Positions 18,198 through 26,568 of a stretch of 64,000 nt of DNA are shown piece by piece. The position numbers were made by a program, and so were the translations under genes. The stretch comes from Clostridia bacterium (GTDB taxonomy: Bacteria; Bacillota; Clostridia; Christensenellales; UBA1242), in contig JALOBO010000008.1 of assembly GCA_023228225.1 (NCBI GenBank), forward strand, positions 11,786 to 75,785. Reading direction: 5' to 3'. The notes beneath the pieces were generated by a model. The model was given only the letters and a program-made list of their open reading frames with translations, had not been told where the DNA came from and made no database searches. Position 1 is the first letter of the stretch, and each line of letters opens with the position of its first letter.

Positions 18198-19538
18198 TTA
18201 GTTTGTTTTTTCTAAACAAACTAAACACTCCACATGCTGTGTTTGTGGAAACATATCGTATGGCTGAATGCTTGTAATTTTATATTTATCAGAGTTTTCA
18301 AATAATACTTTTAAATCGCGTGCAAGAGTTGATGGTTCGCACGATAAATATAAAATTTGATTAGTGTTGCTATTTGCAACTGCTTCCATAACGCTTTTTT
18401 CACAACCATTTCTTGGCGGATCTAAAATAATAACTGTATTTAAGTTATCTTTTAATGTGTTTAAAAGTTCAGGTAGTTCTTCTTCACATTTTCCGCAAAT
18501 ATTTAATAAATTATTTAATTTGTTTTTGGCTACAAGTCTATTTGCGTTGTCTACCGCTTCATGTACGATTTCTATTCCATAAACTTCTTTTGCCGATTTT
18601 GCAATTATGCCCGATAACAATCCCGCACCTGAGTACGCATCTATTACAGTAGTAATATTGAGATTTTGTATGCTATTTAAAATATCTCCATAAATTTTTG
18701 TTCTTATAGAATCATTTACTTGAAAAAAACTATGTGGCCCTACAAAGATGCTTACGCCCTGCTGTTCGGTTTTTATTTCATGCAAACCCCCAATATGAAT
18801 AACTTGTCTGCCAAAAATTTCAGGGGTTATTTTAGAATTTATATTCACAAAGAGTCCATATTTATCATCATAATTTTTAATAAGTTTAGCATTTAATGCT
18901 TTTAATTCAAGTTTTTCGCTTGCAACAATAGTTATAAGCAATTTTTTTTCTATTTCACGCACAACAATATGTTTTACGTTTTTATATAAATTAGGGCTAC
19001 TAAGTAAATGCTTTTTTATGAGGACTAAACAATCATTTATGCTTTTAGATTGTAAATGACAATATTTATTTGTTACAACATTGTGTGAACCACTTGCAAA
19101 AAAACCTATTAATAGTTGTCCATCTATAAACCTAACCGGCATTTCGACTTTATTTCTATATTCATAATCAGTACTGCTCGGAACACACTCTTTCACATTT
19201 ATATTTTTAAGTCCGCCTAATTTAGTTAAAGCCTCAGCAACTTTTTGCGTTTTAAATTTTAATTGCTCACTATATTTTAAATGTTCTATATCACAACCGC
19301 CACATTTACCAAAAACTGGACACATCGGTTCTACTCTGTTTTTTGATTTTTTTATTATAGAAACACACTCGCCATTGGAATAATTTGCAAATTCTTTTGT
19401 TAATTTGTACTCAATTTCCTCTTCTGGTAATGTTAACGGAATAAAGCATACTTTTCCTACTGTTTTGCATATACCTTCGCCACTTGAAGATAGTGTTTGT
19501 ACTGTCGCTACTTTAATTTCAAAGTCTTGTTCGCTCAT
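18198..19538 (-). CDS. rlmD: 23S rRNA (uracil-C5)-methyltransferase, RlmD/RumA family
   Basis: A 446-residue SAM-dependent RNA methyltransferase of the TrmA/RumA family. An N-terminal TRAM-like RNA-binding domain is followed by the iron-sulfur cysteines CPVFGKCGGCDIEHL (about 73-87), the SAM motif VIDAYSGAGLLSG (about 300), VILDPPRNGCEKS (motif IV) and the catalytic Cys in LYLSCEPSTLARDL. Gram-positive members often methylate both U747 and U1939 of 23S rRNA (RlmCD), so the exact site is uncertain. It is monocistronic. Confidence 0.9.
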   Translation of the reverse strand: MSEQDFEIKVATVQTLSSSGEGICKTVGKVCFIPLTLPEEEIEYKLTKEFANYSNGECVSIIKKSKNRVEPMCPVFGKCGGCDIEHLKYSEQLKFKTQKVAEALTKLGGLKNINVKECVPSSTDYEYRNKVEMPVRFIDGQLLIGFFASGSHNVVTNKYCHLQSKSINDCLVLIKKHLLSSPNLYKNVKHIVVREIEKKLLITIVASEKLELKALNAKLIKNYDDKYGLFVNINSKITPEIFGRQVIHIGGLHEIKTEQQGVSIFVGPHSFFQVNDSIRTKIYGDILNSIQNLNITTVIDAYSGAGLLSGIIAKSAKEVYGIEIVHEAVDNANRLVAKNKLNNLLNICGKCEEELPELLNTLKDNLNTVIILDPPRNGCEKSVMEAVANSNTNQILYLSCEPSTLARDLKVLFENSDKYKITSIQPYDMFPQTQHVECLVCLEKTN

Positions 19539-19662
19539 AAATTTTCACCATTGGCCTTTTATATATTTAGAATAACACAAAAAACAAATTTAATCAATTT
19601 TATTATTACTTATCACAACTAAGAGTGCTGATATTTTTGTTTGCCATACTTGATAAAAACTA

Positions 19663-19691
19663 TTGACATTTAGTTTTATAAAGAGTAAAAT
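19663..19691 (+). promoter_or_regulatory. Promoter of the XRE/HD-TGS operon
   Basis: TTGACA (19663-19668), 17-base spacer, TAAAAT (19686-19691). GGAGG at 19708-19712 is the ribosome site. Confidence 0.8.
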
Positions 19692-19721
19692 TTAGAAAAT
19701 TGAACATGGAGGATTTTATAT

Positions 19722-20816
19722 ATGAATTTCTCTGAGGATAAGGATACAAAGACCAAAAAAAAAGCAATCGGCAATCAATTGTTTACCGAAAATTTAAAAA
19801 ATATAATGCGTGAAAAATCGCTATCACAACGCAAACTTGCGGAATTAACAGGCATTTCTGTCGCTAGTATAAACAACTATATAAATAGGGTAAGCGATCC
19901 ATCGATTGTTTTTTTACTAAAACTAAAAAATGCGTTTAATATTTCAATTGACAGTTTATTAACTGAAAAACTTAATTCAAATGCTGAACAGATTAATATC
20001 AATATTCTGAACAGTGAAAACAAATATTTAGCACCTGCAACTAGTTATAGAAATTATTTGGGCAATTATATCGTGTATTATTATGATTCCGCCGCTTATA
20101 AAGGAAAATCAGCCAGCACAACAAAAGATGCACTTCGTTATGGAGTTGTAAGTATTTATGAAACACAGAATAAACATATTATTAACGAACAATTTAAAGT
20201 AGCAACTACTTTTGTGAAAATTAGAGAGGAAGCCGAAAATTTAAAACGCGAATTAGATAAATTAGAATCGCCCACCGAAGAAGCGATTTTAACAATCCAA
20301 TCTAAATATGGTGCAGAATACTCGGGTAAAATTGAACTTACATTCTCACAAACTTTTATTTTAATAGAAAGTCCTTTATATAATGACAAGGCACTTATAA
20401 TATTTAACAATCCGCCCACTACAAAAAAATATGTAGGTGGAATTGGCACTGTTAGTTCTATCTCCCGTGGGCGCGAGCAAATGCCTTGCATACAATTTAT
20501 AATACTTTCTAGGTATATTTTAAGTATTGCAGATGGCGAAATTTACAACATGCTGGCTCTCGGCGAAATGGATATAGATGTAAGAAACGAAACCGAACAG
20601 TTGCTAAAATTGTTTAAAAATCTTTATATAACTCCCGTTCAAAATGGAGAAACAGAAGTGCTTGAAGATTATCAAAAATTTAAAATAATGCAAAACAGCG
20701 TAGAACTTATGGTCGAAAATTTAATTGAGGCAAATATGTTTAGATTTGCAAAAATATCCAACTTTGATGATGATAACTATTATAGAATAATTAAATCCGA
20801 AGCAACTGAATTGTAG
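19722..20816 (+). CDS. XRE-family transcriptional regulator with unknown C-terminal domain
   Basis: A 364-residue protein. Residues about 20-85 form an HTH_3 domain (LSQRKLAELTGISVASINNYINRVSDPS, LLKLKNAFNISIDSLL). Residues 90-364 match no family I know; they include a short coiled coil (around 165-185, REEAENLKRELDKLESP) and a beta-rich part. No protease or kinase motif is visible. It likely binds DNA and responds to a ligand through the C-terminal half. The next gene, an HD-TGS relative of RelA/SpoT, starts 11 bases downstream, so a link to nucleotide signalling is plausible. Confidence 0.8.
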   Translation: MNFSEDKDTKTKKKAIGNQLFTENLKNIMREKSLSQRKLAELTGISVASINNYINRVSDPSIVFLLKLKNAFNISIDSLLTEKLNSNAEQININILNSENKYLAPATSYRNYLGNYIVYYYDSAAYKGKSASTTKDALRYGVVSIYETQNKHIINEQFKVATTFVKIREEAENLKRELDKLESPTEEAILTIQSKYGAEYSGKIELTFSQTFILIESPLYNDKALIIFNNPPTTKKYVGGIGTVSSISRGREQMPCIQFIILSRYILSIADGEIYNMLALGEMDIDVRNETEQLLKLFKNLYITPVQNGETEVLEDYQKFKIMQNSVELMVENLIEANMFRFAKISNFDDDNYYRIIKSEATEL

Positions 20817-20827
20817 GAGATTTGTTT

Positions 20828-22279
20828 ATGGATAGCGACATTATTTTTAATAAATTAATGCAACATTTGCAAAAAAAAGGTGTGAATGACACTGAATATG
20901 TTATAAAGGCATACGAAACCGCAAAAAGATTGCATGATGGTCAATTTAGAAAAGGTGGCGAACCCTATATTATTCACCCCGTTTGCGTTGCTTCAATACT
21001 AGAAGAACTAGATTTTGAGTCGCCGGTTTTAGCCGCTGCACTACTACACGATGTCGCAGAAGATTGTAATTTTACCGTAGCACAAATCGAACAAGAGTTT
21101 ACCAAAAAAATTGCGCAAATCGTTGATGCGGTTACCGCAATAAAAATTAAAGAAGAAGACCAAATAAATTATGAATACCCGCGCATTGAAGAACAAACAC
21201 TTACATATGAAAAATTAGTAAATATTGGCAGAATAAATAAATTAGCATTTTATATTAAACTTGCCGATAGATTACATAATCTAAGCACTATTAATTGTTT
21301 TCCTAAATACAAGCAAATTGAAAAAGTTAAAGAAACCGAAATTTGGATTTTGCCAATCGCTAAACTTTTAAAAGCAAGCCATTTTTATTATGGTATAAAG
21401 GGTGAATGTTTAAAAATAATTAATAGCGAATTATATTTGCATTTATTTAACGAATATAAAAAATTTTGTACTATTAATAAGAGTCTATTTAAAAATCTTG
21501 TGGACTTAATTAATGTAAATTCATATACCTTTTTACACAAAAATACAGATTTAAATATAAAATTTAAAAACGCTATGCTAGAAAATGTAAGCATATATGA
21601 ACTGTGGGAAATGCTATCACGCGAAAATACTGAAAGCGATTTATTACAATTTTATTTTAACAAATTCAATAGTGTACAAACAAATAAATTGATTTTAATA
21701 TACGAGGGCATTGCAAAACCCGAAGTTTTACGCCAGTTTATTTTTGGACTCGCCGATTTACCCGCATTAAACAAAAAATTTACAATAATAGGTATTGATA
21801 AAAACAGTCTTACAAATAATAATTATTATATTTGTACTGACAAATTTAAAAATAGATATCAAGTATTTATTATGTCCGAATGCGATTATATCAAAATGCG
21901 TAACGGTAGCACCGATGGTGTAGAAATTCCACAAGTAGATGACGGTGAGGTTACAGAAGCACTAATAAAACAAATAAAAGTAAGAACAGTAGATAATGAT
22001 TTGGTTGTACTACCCGAAGGCTCCACAGTGCTAGATTTTGCTTTTAAAATTCATAATGATTTTGGCTTTTCGTGTATGTACGCTTATTTAAATAAGTCGC
22101 CAAATAAGGCTCCAATTCACACTGTACTCAATGATGGCGATAGAATTGAACTTGTTATAAGCCGTGACTTAAAGAACGACCAATGCATAAATATCGCACA
22201 ATTACGCTGGATTACATATGCAAAAACCGAATACGCACAAAAAAAATTAATAAAATATTTTGAAAGCAAATATGAATAG
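20828..22279 (+). CDS. HD-TGS RelA/SpoT relative without a recognisable synthetase domain
   Basis: A 483-residue protein. Residues 1-170 are a RelA/SpoT-type hydrolase: HDGQFRKGGEPYIIHP supplies the first His (about 50), LLHDVAEDC the HD pair (about 74-75) and following ED, and KLADRLHNLS the last Asp, so all metal ligands and the hydrolase ED pair are present. Residues about 390-450 are a TGS domain (LPEGSTVLDFAFKIHNDFGFS). Between them, where synthetase motifs should be, I find none of the usual GRPKHIYSI or YQSLH signatures. It is also shorter than RelA (about 700) and lacks ACT. It may hydrolyse (p)ppGpp or a related nucleotide. AGGAGA before the ATG at 20828 decides the start over an upstream TTG. 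Confidence 0.8.
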   Translation: MDSDIIFNKLMQHLQKKGVNDTEYVIKAYETAKRLHDGQFRKGGEPYIIHPVCVASILEELDFESPVLAAALLHDVAEDCNFTVAQIEQEFTKKIAQIVDAVTAIKIKEEDQINYEYPRIEEQTLTYEKLVNIGRINKLAFYIKLADRLHNLSTINCFPKYKQIEKVKETEIWILPIAKLLKASHFYYGIKGECLKIINSELYLHLFNEYKKFCTINKSLFKNLVDLINVNSYTFLHKNTDLNIKFKNAMLENVSIYELWEMLSRENTESDLLQFYFNKFNSVQTNKLILIYEGIAKPEVLRQFIFGLADLPALNKKFTIIGIDKNSLTNNNYYICTDKFKNRYQVFIMSECDYIKMRNGSTDGVEIPQVDDGEVTEALIKQIKVRTVDNDLVVLPEGSTVLDFAFKIHNDFGFSCMYAYLNKSPNKAPIHTVLNDGDRIELVISRDLKNDQCINIAQLRWITYAKTEYAQKKLIKYFESKYE

Positions 22280-22311
22280 AACTAATGCCACTTTAAAGTG
22301 GCGTTAGTTCT
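22278..22311 (+). terminator. Long hairpin after the HD-TGS gene
   Basis: A 17-base-pair near-perfect stem (AGAACTAA...TTAGTTCT outside, CCACTTTAAAGTGG inside) overlaps the stop codon. The U-tract is poor, so termination may be partial. Confidence 0.6.
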
Positions 22312-22383
22312 AAATGTAAAATGTAAAATTAATGTAAAAAAATAATCCGCACACCTAACGACATAGTGAAATATAAAAAAGTA

Positions 22384-22412
22384 TTGATATTATTAAAAAA
22401 TTGGGTTATAAT
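22384..22412 (+). promoter_or_regulatory. tRNA-Leu promoter
   Basis: TTGATA (22384-22389), 17-base spacer, TATAAT (22407-22412), eleven bases before the tRNA. Confidence 0.85.
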
Positions 22413-22422
22413 GTTTTTGCTT

Positions 22423-22508
22423 GTCGGGGTGGCGAAATGGCAGACGCGCTAGATTCAGGTTCTAGTTGTAGAAATACTGTATGGGTTCAAGTCCCTTCCC
22501 CGACACCA
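22423..22508 (+). tRNA. tRNA-Leu (anticodon CAG)
   Basis: Acceptor stem GTCGGGG (22423-22429) pairs with CCCCGAC (22498-22504), discriminator A, and CCA is encoded. The anticodon arm is CTAGA-TTCAGGT-TCTAG, giving anticodon CAG. A long variable arm fits a type II leucine tRNA. The T loop is TTCAAGT; the T stem has one T-T mismatch. Confidence 0.93.
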
Positions 22509-22514
22509 AATTTG

Positions 22515-22541
22515 TTCCGCCTACTTAACGGATAGGCGGAA
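22515..22541. other. Hairpin downstream of tRNA-Leu
   Basis: TTCCGCCTA (22515-22523) and TAGGCGGAA (22533-22541) form a nine-base-pair stem without a T-run. It may be a processing structure or part of the trailer. Confidence 0.5.
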
Positions 22542-22578
22542 AATGCCACCGTTTAAACGTCTTTTTAATTTTTATAGT

Positions 22579-22613
22579 AAAACCCCGAGTAACTTTTAGT
22601 TACTCGGGGTTTT
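22579..22613. terminator. Strong bidirectional terminator
   Basis: AAAACCCCGAGTAAC (22579-22593) pairs perfectly with 22599-22613, loop TTTTA. It lies between the tRNA and a convergent gene. Confidence 0.85.
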
Positions 22614-22630
22614 ACGTTTGGTAAGCGGAA

Positions 22631-23614
22631 TTATTTTACTTGTTCTTCTATTTTTTGATTTATGTTGTAAGTTTCTATAACTGAGTTGTTTGTTACTTCT
22701 ACTACACTAAATGCTCCGGATTTTAAACTTCTTGTCATATAATCATAAACAATATTTGGATTTTGTATGAGTTCTTCACAAACAATCATATCCATGCTGA
22801 CAGTATCCGATTTAGTGCATATTAAATAATTCTGCCAAGCGTATTTACCATTAAATGTTTCTATTTTCTTTTGCTCTATAACATTAGACCGTACTTCAAA
22901 AGAAACTTTATTGTTTACACTGTCGTAAACGGGTGCACCTACATAATATATTGAGGCTAGTATTTTAAATGTACCGTCTAAATTTGCAAATTCTTGGTCT
23001 GATAATTGCAAAACTTTTTTATTTATTTCATAACGATATTTATCTTCATTTTGTATTTTTAATGCTAAATTTTCTAAAATGTTAACATCACAACCATAAT
23101 TAATTGCTGTGTTTTTAATTATTTCGCCAGCCACAATATTAATAAAAGCATTTAGCGTTGCTTGGGTATTTTTCGCTCCTAAAAGTCTTTCAATTTGCTT
23201 TAAAGAACTATTATTTAAACTGTATTCTGCCATTGCGTATTTTGTACTGTTAACTCCTTCCAAAGTGGCTATTCCGTAAAATGCAATACTGCTTTCTTCT
23301 TTGTTTAAATTAACGCCACGCACATTAAAATTATTAATGGTTTTAATCTCAGAATCACCGGCATAAAATCTATTAATTGAGTCCGTAATTTTATTTTCTA
23401 ATGCTTTCTCTACATTTTTTTCAGCAAAACTTGAAAACCCAAATATATAACTAATGCCAAAAGTAGCAACAGTTGTAATTGCTACGATAATCCAGCGCTT
23501 TTTCACCTTTAAATATTCTATGGCTGTATCAATAAATGATAAATCTTTACTTATCGCTTCTTTTTCTTTATTTTCCAGTTTTTCTTTTTGGGAAATTATT
23601 TTTGGCTTATTCAT
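22631..23614 (-). CDS. Single-pass membrane protein, function unknown
   Basis: A 327-residue protein. A basic, charged cytoplasmic N-terminus of about 40 residues is followed by one membrane segment (WIIVAITTVATFGISYIFGF, about 41-60) and a large extracytoplasmic domain with no recognised family. The outside domain mentions no catalytic motif; it has mixed helix and strand pattern and one repeated theme of Asn/Lys-rich loops. The ATG at 23614 is preceded by GAGGAG; an upstream TTG would overlap that ribosome site, so I reject it. Monocistronic between terminators. Confidence 0.75.
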   Translation of the reverse strand: MNKPKIISQKEKLENKEKEAISKDLSFIDTAIEYLKVKKRWIIVAITTVATFGISYIFGFSSFAEKNVEKALENKITDSINRFYAGDSEIKTINNFNVRGVNLNKEESSIAFYGIATLEGVNSTKYAMAEYSLNNSSLKQIERLLGAKNTQATLNAFINIVAGEIIKNTAINYGCDVNILENLALKIQNEDKYRYEINKKVLQLSDQEFANLDGTFKILASIYYVGAPVYDSVNNKVSFEVRSNVIEQKKIETFNGKYAWQNYLICTKSDTVSMDMIVCEELIQNPNIVYDYMTRSLKSGAFSVVEVTNNSVIETYNINQKIEEQVK

Positions 23615-23733
23615 ATTGCTCCTCAAATAATGTTAATTCAAATTAATAATTAATTAATAATATCATTAATACTACGTAAAGTCAATATTCATTTAAATTT
23701 TCAGTACTGGCTCTTTATTAATTAATTATATAC

Positions 23734-23760
23734 CTAGCACAGGCAAATTGCCTGTGCTAG
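23734..23760 (-). terminator. Hairpin after aspS
   Basis: A perfect 13-base-pair inverted repeat around one central base (CTAGCACAGGCAA ... TTGCCTGTGCTAG), ten bases past the aspS stop. The minus-strand tail is only AT-rich, not a T-run. Confidence 0.6.
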
Positions 23761-23770
23761 TACAAGTTTA

Positions 23771-25069
23771 TTATGGAGTAATCCTTGTTGGCCCGCGGAA
23801 TATATAAGTCGTTTCGCGAATATTGTAAAGGCAAAGCATAAGCATTAGTATTCTGGCAAGTCCCATTCCCATACCGCCGTGTGGAGGACAGCCATATTTA
23901 AAGAAATCAAGATAAAATTGAATATTTGGAAGAGTGAGCCCCTTAGCAAGTGCTTGTTCTTTTAATATCTCGTACCTATGCTCTCGTTGAGCACCCGTTG
24001 TTATTTCGGTGCCTTTATAAATAAGGTCATAGCTTTTTGTAGTAGTTGGATCATCTTCGTTCATCATATGATAAAATGGACGAACAGTTTTAGGATAATT
24101 TGTTACAAACAGAAAATCATGTCCAAAATGTTCTTTGGCATATTGACCCATAAACTTTTCGCTTTCAGTATCAAAATCGCCGTCTTTTTCATAACTTTTA
24201 TTAATACCGTTTTTATTTAATATTTCATATGCTTCCTTCATAGTAATTTTAGGAAAAGGCTTTTTTGGCACTTCAAATTCAAATCCAAATTCTTTATTAA
24301 TCTCTTCGCCTAAAATCTCTTTTACACGCTTGAAAGCATAAATAAGAAGATCTTCTTGGTGATTCATAAGATCATAATGAGAATTAATATAACTTATTTC
24401 GCAATCTATACCCGTAAATTCAGTGGTATGTCTTGCTGTAAACGATTCCTCAGCACGGAATACAGGTCCTATTTCAAAAACTTTTTCAAAACCTGATGCC
24501 ATAGCCATTTGTTTATAGAATTGGGGCGATTGCGCCAAGTATGCTTTTTGGTTAAAATATTTTATCTCAAAAAGTCCTGACCCTGATTCTGATGGCGTAG
24601 ATATAATTTTTGGTGAATGAATTTCTATAAAGTCATTACCAAGCCAAAATTCTCGCATTGCGTGTTCAAACACTGTTTGCACTTTAAATACAAGTGTTTT
24701 TTTGGTATTTCTAAGGTCAAGCCATCTATAATCCATACGCTGATCCGCACCAGTATTTTCATCAATGGGTGAAATTTCCGCCTTAGATTCCACAACAACG
24801 CTAGTTGGAATGATTTCTATTCCGCCCATTTTTACAAATTCATTTTTAACTGCTTGTCCTTTAACCGATACAACGCTTTCAGGAGTAAGAGCGGTGAAAA
24901 TTTCGGCAATTTCCGGCAATTTTGATTTTTCCACAGTAATCTGCACTTTACCGGTAATATCTCTTAATACAATAAATTGGATCGATTTTTGGTTGCGGAT
25001 TTTTTCAACCCAACCTTGCAGTAAAATTTCTTTTTCAAACATAATTTCATTAACCAAAGTTCTCTGCAT
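23771..25069 (-). CDS. aspS: Aspartyl-tRNA synthetase, archaeal/eukaryotic (AspS2) type
   Basis: A 432-residue class IIb synthetase that charges tRNA-Asp. The N-terminal OB-fold anticodon-binding domain (about 1-105) leads into class II motifs: motif 1 near [15 protein letters not shown], motif 2 [21 protein letters not shown], motif 3 [12 protein letters not shown]. It lacks the long insertion (GAD) domain of ordinary bacterial AspRS (about 590 residues), so it is the short archaeal-like form. Such enzymes can be non-discriminating and also charge tRNA-Asn, but an AsnRS gene lies nearby, so this one may be specific. Its leader holds an Asp/Asn-rich peptide and a terminator-like hairpin, suggesting attenuation. 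GGAG seven bases upstream sets the start. Confidence 0.95.
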   Translation of the reverse strand: MQRTLVNEIMFEKEILLQGWVEKIRNQKSIQFIVLRDITGKVQITVEKSKLPEIAEIFTALTPESVVSVKGQAVKNEFVKMGGIEIIPTSVVVESKAEISPIDENTGADQRMDYRWLDLRNTKKTLVFKVQTVFEHAMREFWLGNDFIEIHSPKIISTPSESGSGLFEIKYFNQKAYLAQSPQFYKQMAMASGFEKVFEIGPVFRAEESFTARHTTEFTGIDCEISYINSHYDLMNHQEDLLIYAFKRVKEILGEEINKEFGFEFEVPKKPFPKITMKEAYEILNKNGINKSYEKDGDFDTESEKFMGQYAKEHFGHDFLFVTNYPKTVRPFYHMMNEDDPTTTKSYDLIYKGTEITTGAQREHRYEILKEQALAKGLTLPNIQFYLDFFKYGCPPHGGMGMGLARILMLMLCLYNIRETTYIFRGPTRITP

Positions 25070-25089
25070 AAAATTCTCCTTTATTTTCT

Positions 25090-25114
25090 AAAAAAGTGTA
25101 GCGCCTGCTACACT
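25090..25114 (-). terminator. Candidate attenuator hairpin in the aspS leader
   Basis: On the minus strand AGTGTAGC (25114-25107), loop AGGC, GCTACACT (25102-25095), then five T (25094-25090). This intrinsic terminator lies between the aspS promoter and the aspS start, about 20 bases before the start codon, and after a 17-codon Asp/Asn-rich leader ORF. Confidence 0.75.
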
Positions 25115-25152
25115 AAATAATTTTTTTGTGCACAAGCAAAACAAAGGCATAA

Positions 25153-25206
25153 TTAATTATGATCGTCATCGTAATTATTATCATTAACATTTGACAATAG
25201 CCTCAT
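25153..25206 (-). CDS. aspS leader peptide, Asp/Asn-rich
   Basis: A 17-codon ORF, MRLLSNVNDNNYDDDHN, with AGGAG six bases before its ATG. Four of 17 residues are Asp (three consecutive: GAT GAC GAT) and five are Asn. The last codons overlap a perfect palindrome, CATAATTAATTATG (25148-25161). It lies downstream of a promoter and upstream of a terminator-like hairpin before aspS. This is the arrangement of a ribosome-mediated attenuator sensing aspartyl-tRNA (and perhaps asparaginyl-tRNA). Chance occurrence of such a run with a good ribosome site right here is unlikely but not excluded. Confidence 0.7.
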   Translation of the reverse strand: MRLLSNVNDNNYDDDHN

Positions 25207-25231
25207 TGTTTGCTCCTTATAGTTTAATATT

Positions 25232-25259
25232 AGTATAACCAAAAACATCTAAAAGTCAA
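25232..25259 (-). promoter_or_regulatory. aspS promoter
   Basis: Minus-strand TTGACT (25259-25254), 16-base spacer, TATACT (25237-25232). Transcription would start near 25225, giving a leader of about 155 bases. Confidence 0.75.
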
Positions 25260-25281
25260 TAACTTTAAATAAAACTGAAAA

Positions 25282-25857
25282 TTATTTTATATAAATTAAT
25301 ATTTTAAAAGCGTCATCTATCGTGCTTAATTTTGATGCCATAGTATGTGTTTGAAGTGGATTATAAAAAGTATAGTCACACTCTGTCTCTTTTACAAACA
25401 TTTGATAATGTCCATTTTTTAAATTAGAATAACCTAATATGCAAACAGTTGAATTTTGTGCTAATTCATCAAATTTTTCCACATCAAAACTGATATTAGC
25501 ATTTATTTTTTGTGCATTTAAAAACCAAATGATAGCAAATGGATTTGTACCAAGCACCGCATATAAATTTGTACCATAAAAATCAAATGCACGAATTGTA
25601 TCTGAAATAGTTACATTTAAGTTCAAATATTTGCAAACGTTATATGTTGCAATCCAACCACAACCTTTGTTATAACTTTTACAAAACCCGTAATTAAAAA
25701 CAGATGTACTACTTTGATTATTTATATATCCATCTTCAAAATCTATAAATGTTTGTTCTGCTATTACATTTTGATTATAGTTAATTTGTGATGTTGTAAA
25801 AGAAATGGAAAACACAACAAAAATAAAAATACAAAATATAATAATTAATTTTCTCAT
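25282..25857 (-). CDS. Secreted C39-like cysteine peptidase domain protein
   Basis: A 191-residue protein with an N-terminal signal or anchor (KLIIIFCIFIFVVFSISF, about 3-20). The mature part starts a papain/C39-like pattern: KGCGWIATYNVCKYLNLN, with a Cys in the position of the catalytic CGP/CGxxA motif (about 62), and a later His in LKNGHYQMFVK (about 147) followed by Asn/Asp-type FYNPLQ. This matches bacteriocin-processing-like C39 or related cysteine peptidase folds, though I cannot prove activity. GGAG precedes the ATG. It sits upstream of the aspS leader but aspS has its own promoter. Confidence 0.65.
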   Translation of the reverse strand: MRKLIIIFCIFIFVVFSISFTTSQINYNQNVIAEQTFIDFEDGYINNQSSTSVFNYGFCKSYNKGCGWIATYNVCKYLNLNVTISDTIRAFDFYGTNLYAVLGTNPFAIIWFLNAQKINANISFDVEKFDELAQNSTVCILGYSNLKNGHYQMFVKETECDYTFYNPLQTHTMASKLSTIDDAFKILIYIK

Positions 25858-25953
25858 ATTTTAACTCCATATATAAGATAACATAATTACTGTTTTATCG
25901 CAATAAAAATTGATATTATTGATTATTAAATAGTTAATAAATACAATTTGTGA

Positions 25954-25959
25954 TATAAT
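25954..25959 (+). promoter_or_regulatory. -10 box directly ahead of the YigZ-family gene
   Basis: TATAAT preceded by TGTGA (extended -10 type). Only five bases separate it from the ATG at 25965, so the transcript may be leaderless. Confidence 0.6.
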
Positions 25960-25964
25960 AAATT

Positions 25965-26540
25965 ATGAATTTAATTAAAAATAAGGCGAATTACGAATTA
26001 ACAGTTAAGAATAGTTGTTTTATTTGTAACATCGGCTATGCTGATACAAAAGCAGTGGCGTTAGAATTTATAGAAAAAATAAAAAAACGATATATAGATG
26101 CATCGCATAATTGTTATGCTTATATTTTGCTAGATAACATGGCGAGCAGTGATAATGGCGAACCTACACATACAGCGGGATTACCTATAATAAATGTGCT
26201 TAAAAAACAAAACATTGTAAATGTGGTTTGCGTTGTAACAAGATATTACGGCGGAATTAAACTCGGTATTGGCGGACTTGTGCGAGCATACACAAAATGT
26301 ACAGTCGAATGCCTAAAAAATATTGAAATAGTGCCATATATAGAAAATATTAAAATATCTTTTATGGCTAATTACAATAAAATAAATGAAATAGAAAATT
26401 TACTATCAAAATATAATCAAAATAAAAAAATATTTAATGCTAACATAGAATTAGAATATACGATTCCAAAAATACAATTAAATCAAATCACAAAGTCATT
26501 ACATAATTTAAACATACAAAAAATTGACTTAATTAAATAA
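25965..26540 (+). CDS. yigZ: YigZ/IMPACT family protein (UPF0029)
   Basis: A 191-residue protein with the family signature SSDNGEPTHTAGLPIINVL and VVTRYYGGIKLGIGGLVRAYTKC (about 60-120), then a smaller C-terminal domain. The family is conserved in bacteria and related to eukaryotic IMPACT; its bacterial role is not settled, with ribosome or translation links suggested. There is no Shine-Dalgarno sequence: TATAAT ends five bases before the ATG, so a leaderless mRNA is likely, unless a downstream start is used, which would cut into the conserved N-terminus. Confidence 0.9.
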   Translation: MNLIKNKANYELTVKNSCFICNIGYADTKAVALEFIEKIKKRYIDASHNCYAYILLDNMASSDNGEPTHTAGLPIINVLKKQNIVNVVCVVTRYYGGIKLGIGGLVRAYTKCTVECLKNIEIVPYIENIKISFMANYNKINEIENLLSKYNQNKKIFNANIELEYTIPKIQLNQITKSLHNLNIQKIDLIK

Positions 26541-26553
26541 TCGGTCAATTTTT
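26519..26553. terminator. Terminator after yigZ
   Basis: AAAATTGAC at the gene end pairs with GTCAATTTTT (26544-26553), overlapping the last codons, followed by further T. It is shared with the convergent ywlC-type gene. Confidence 0.65.
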
Positions 26554-26568
26554 TATTTTAACTATATT

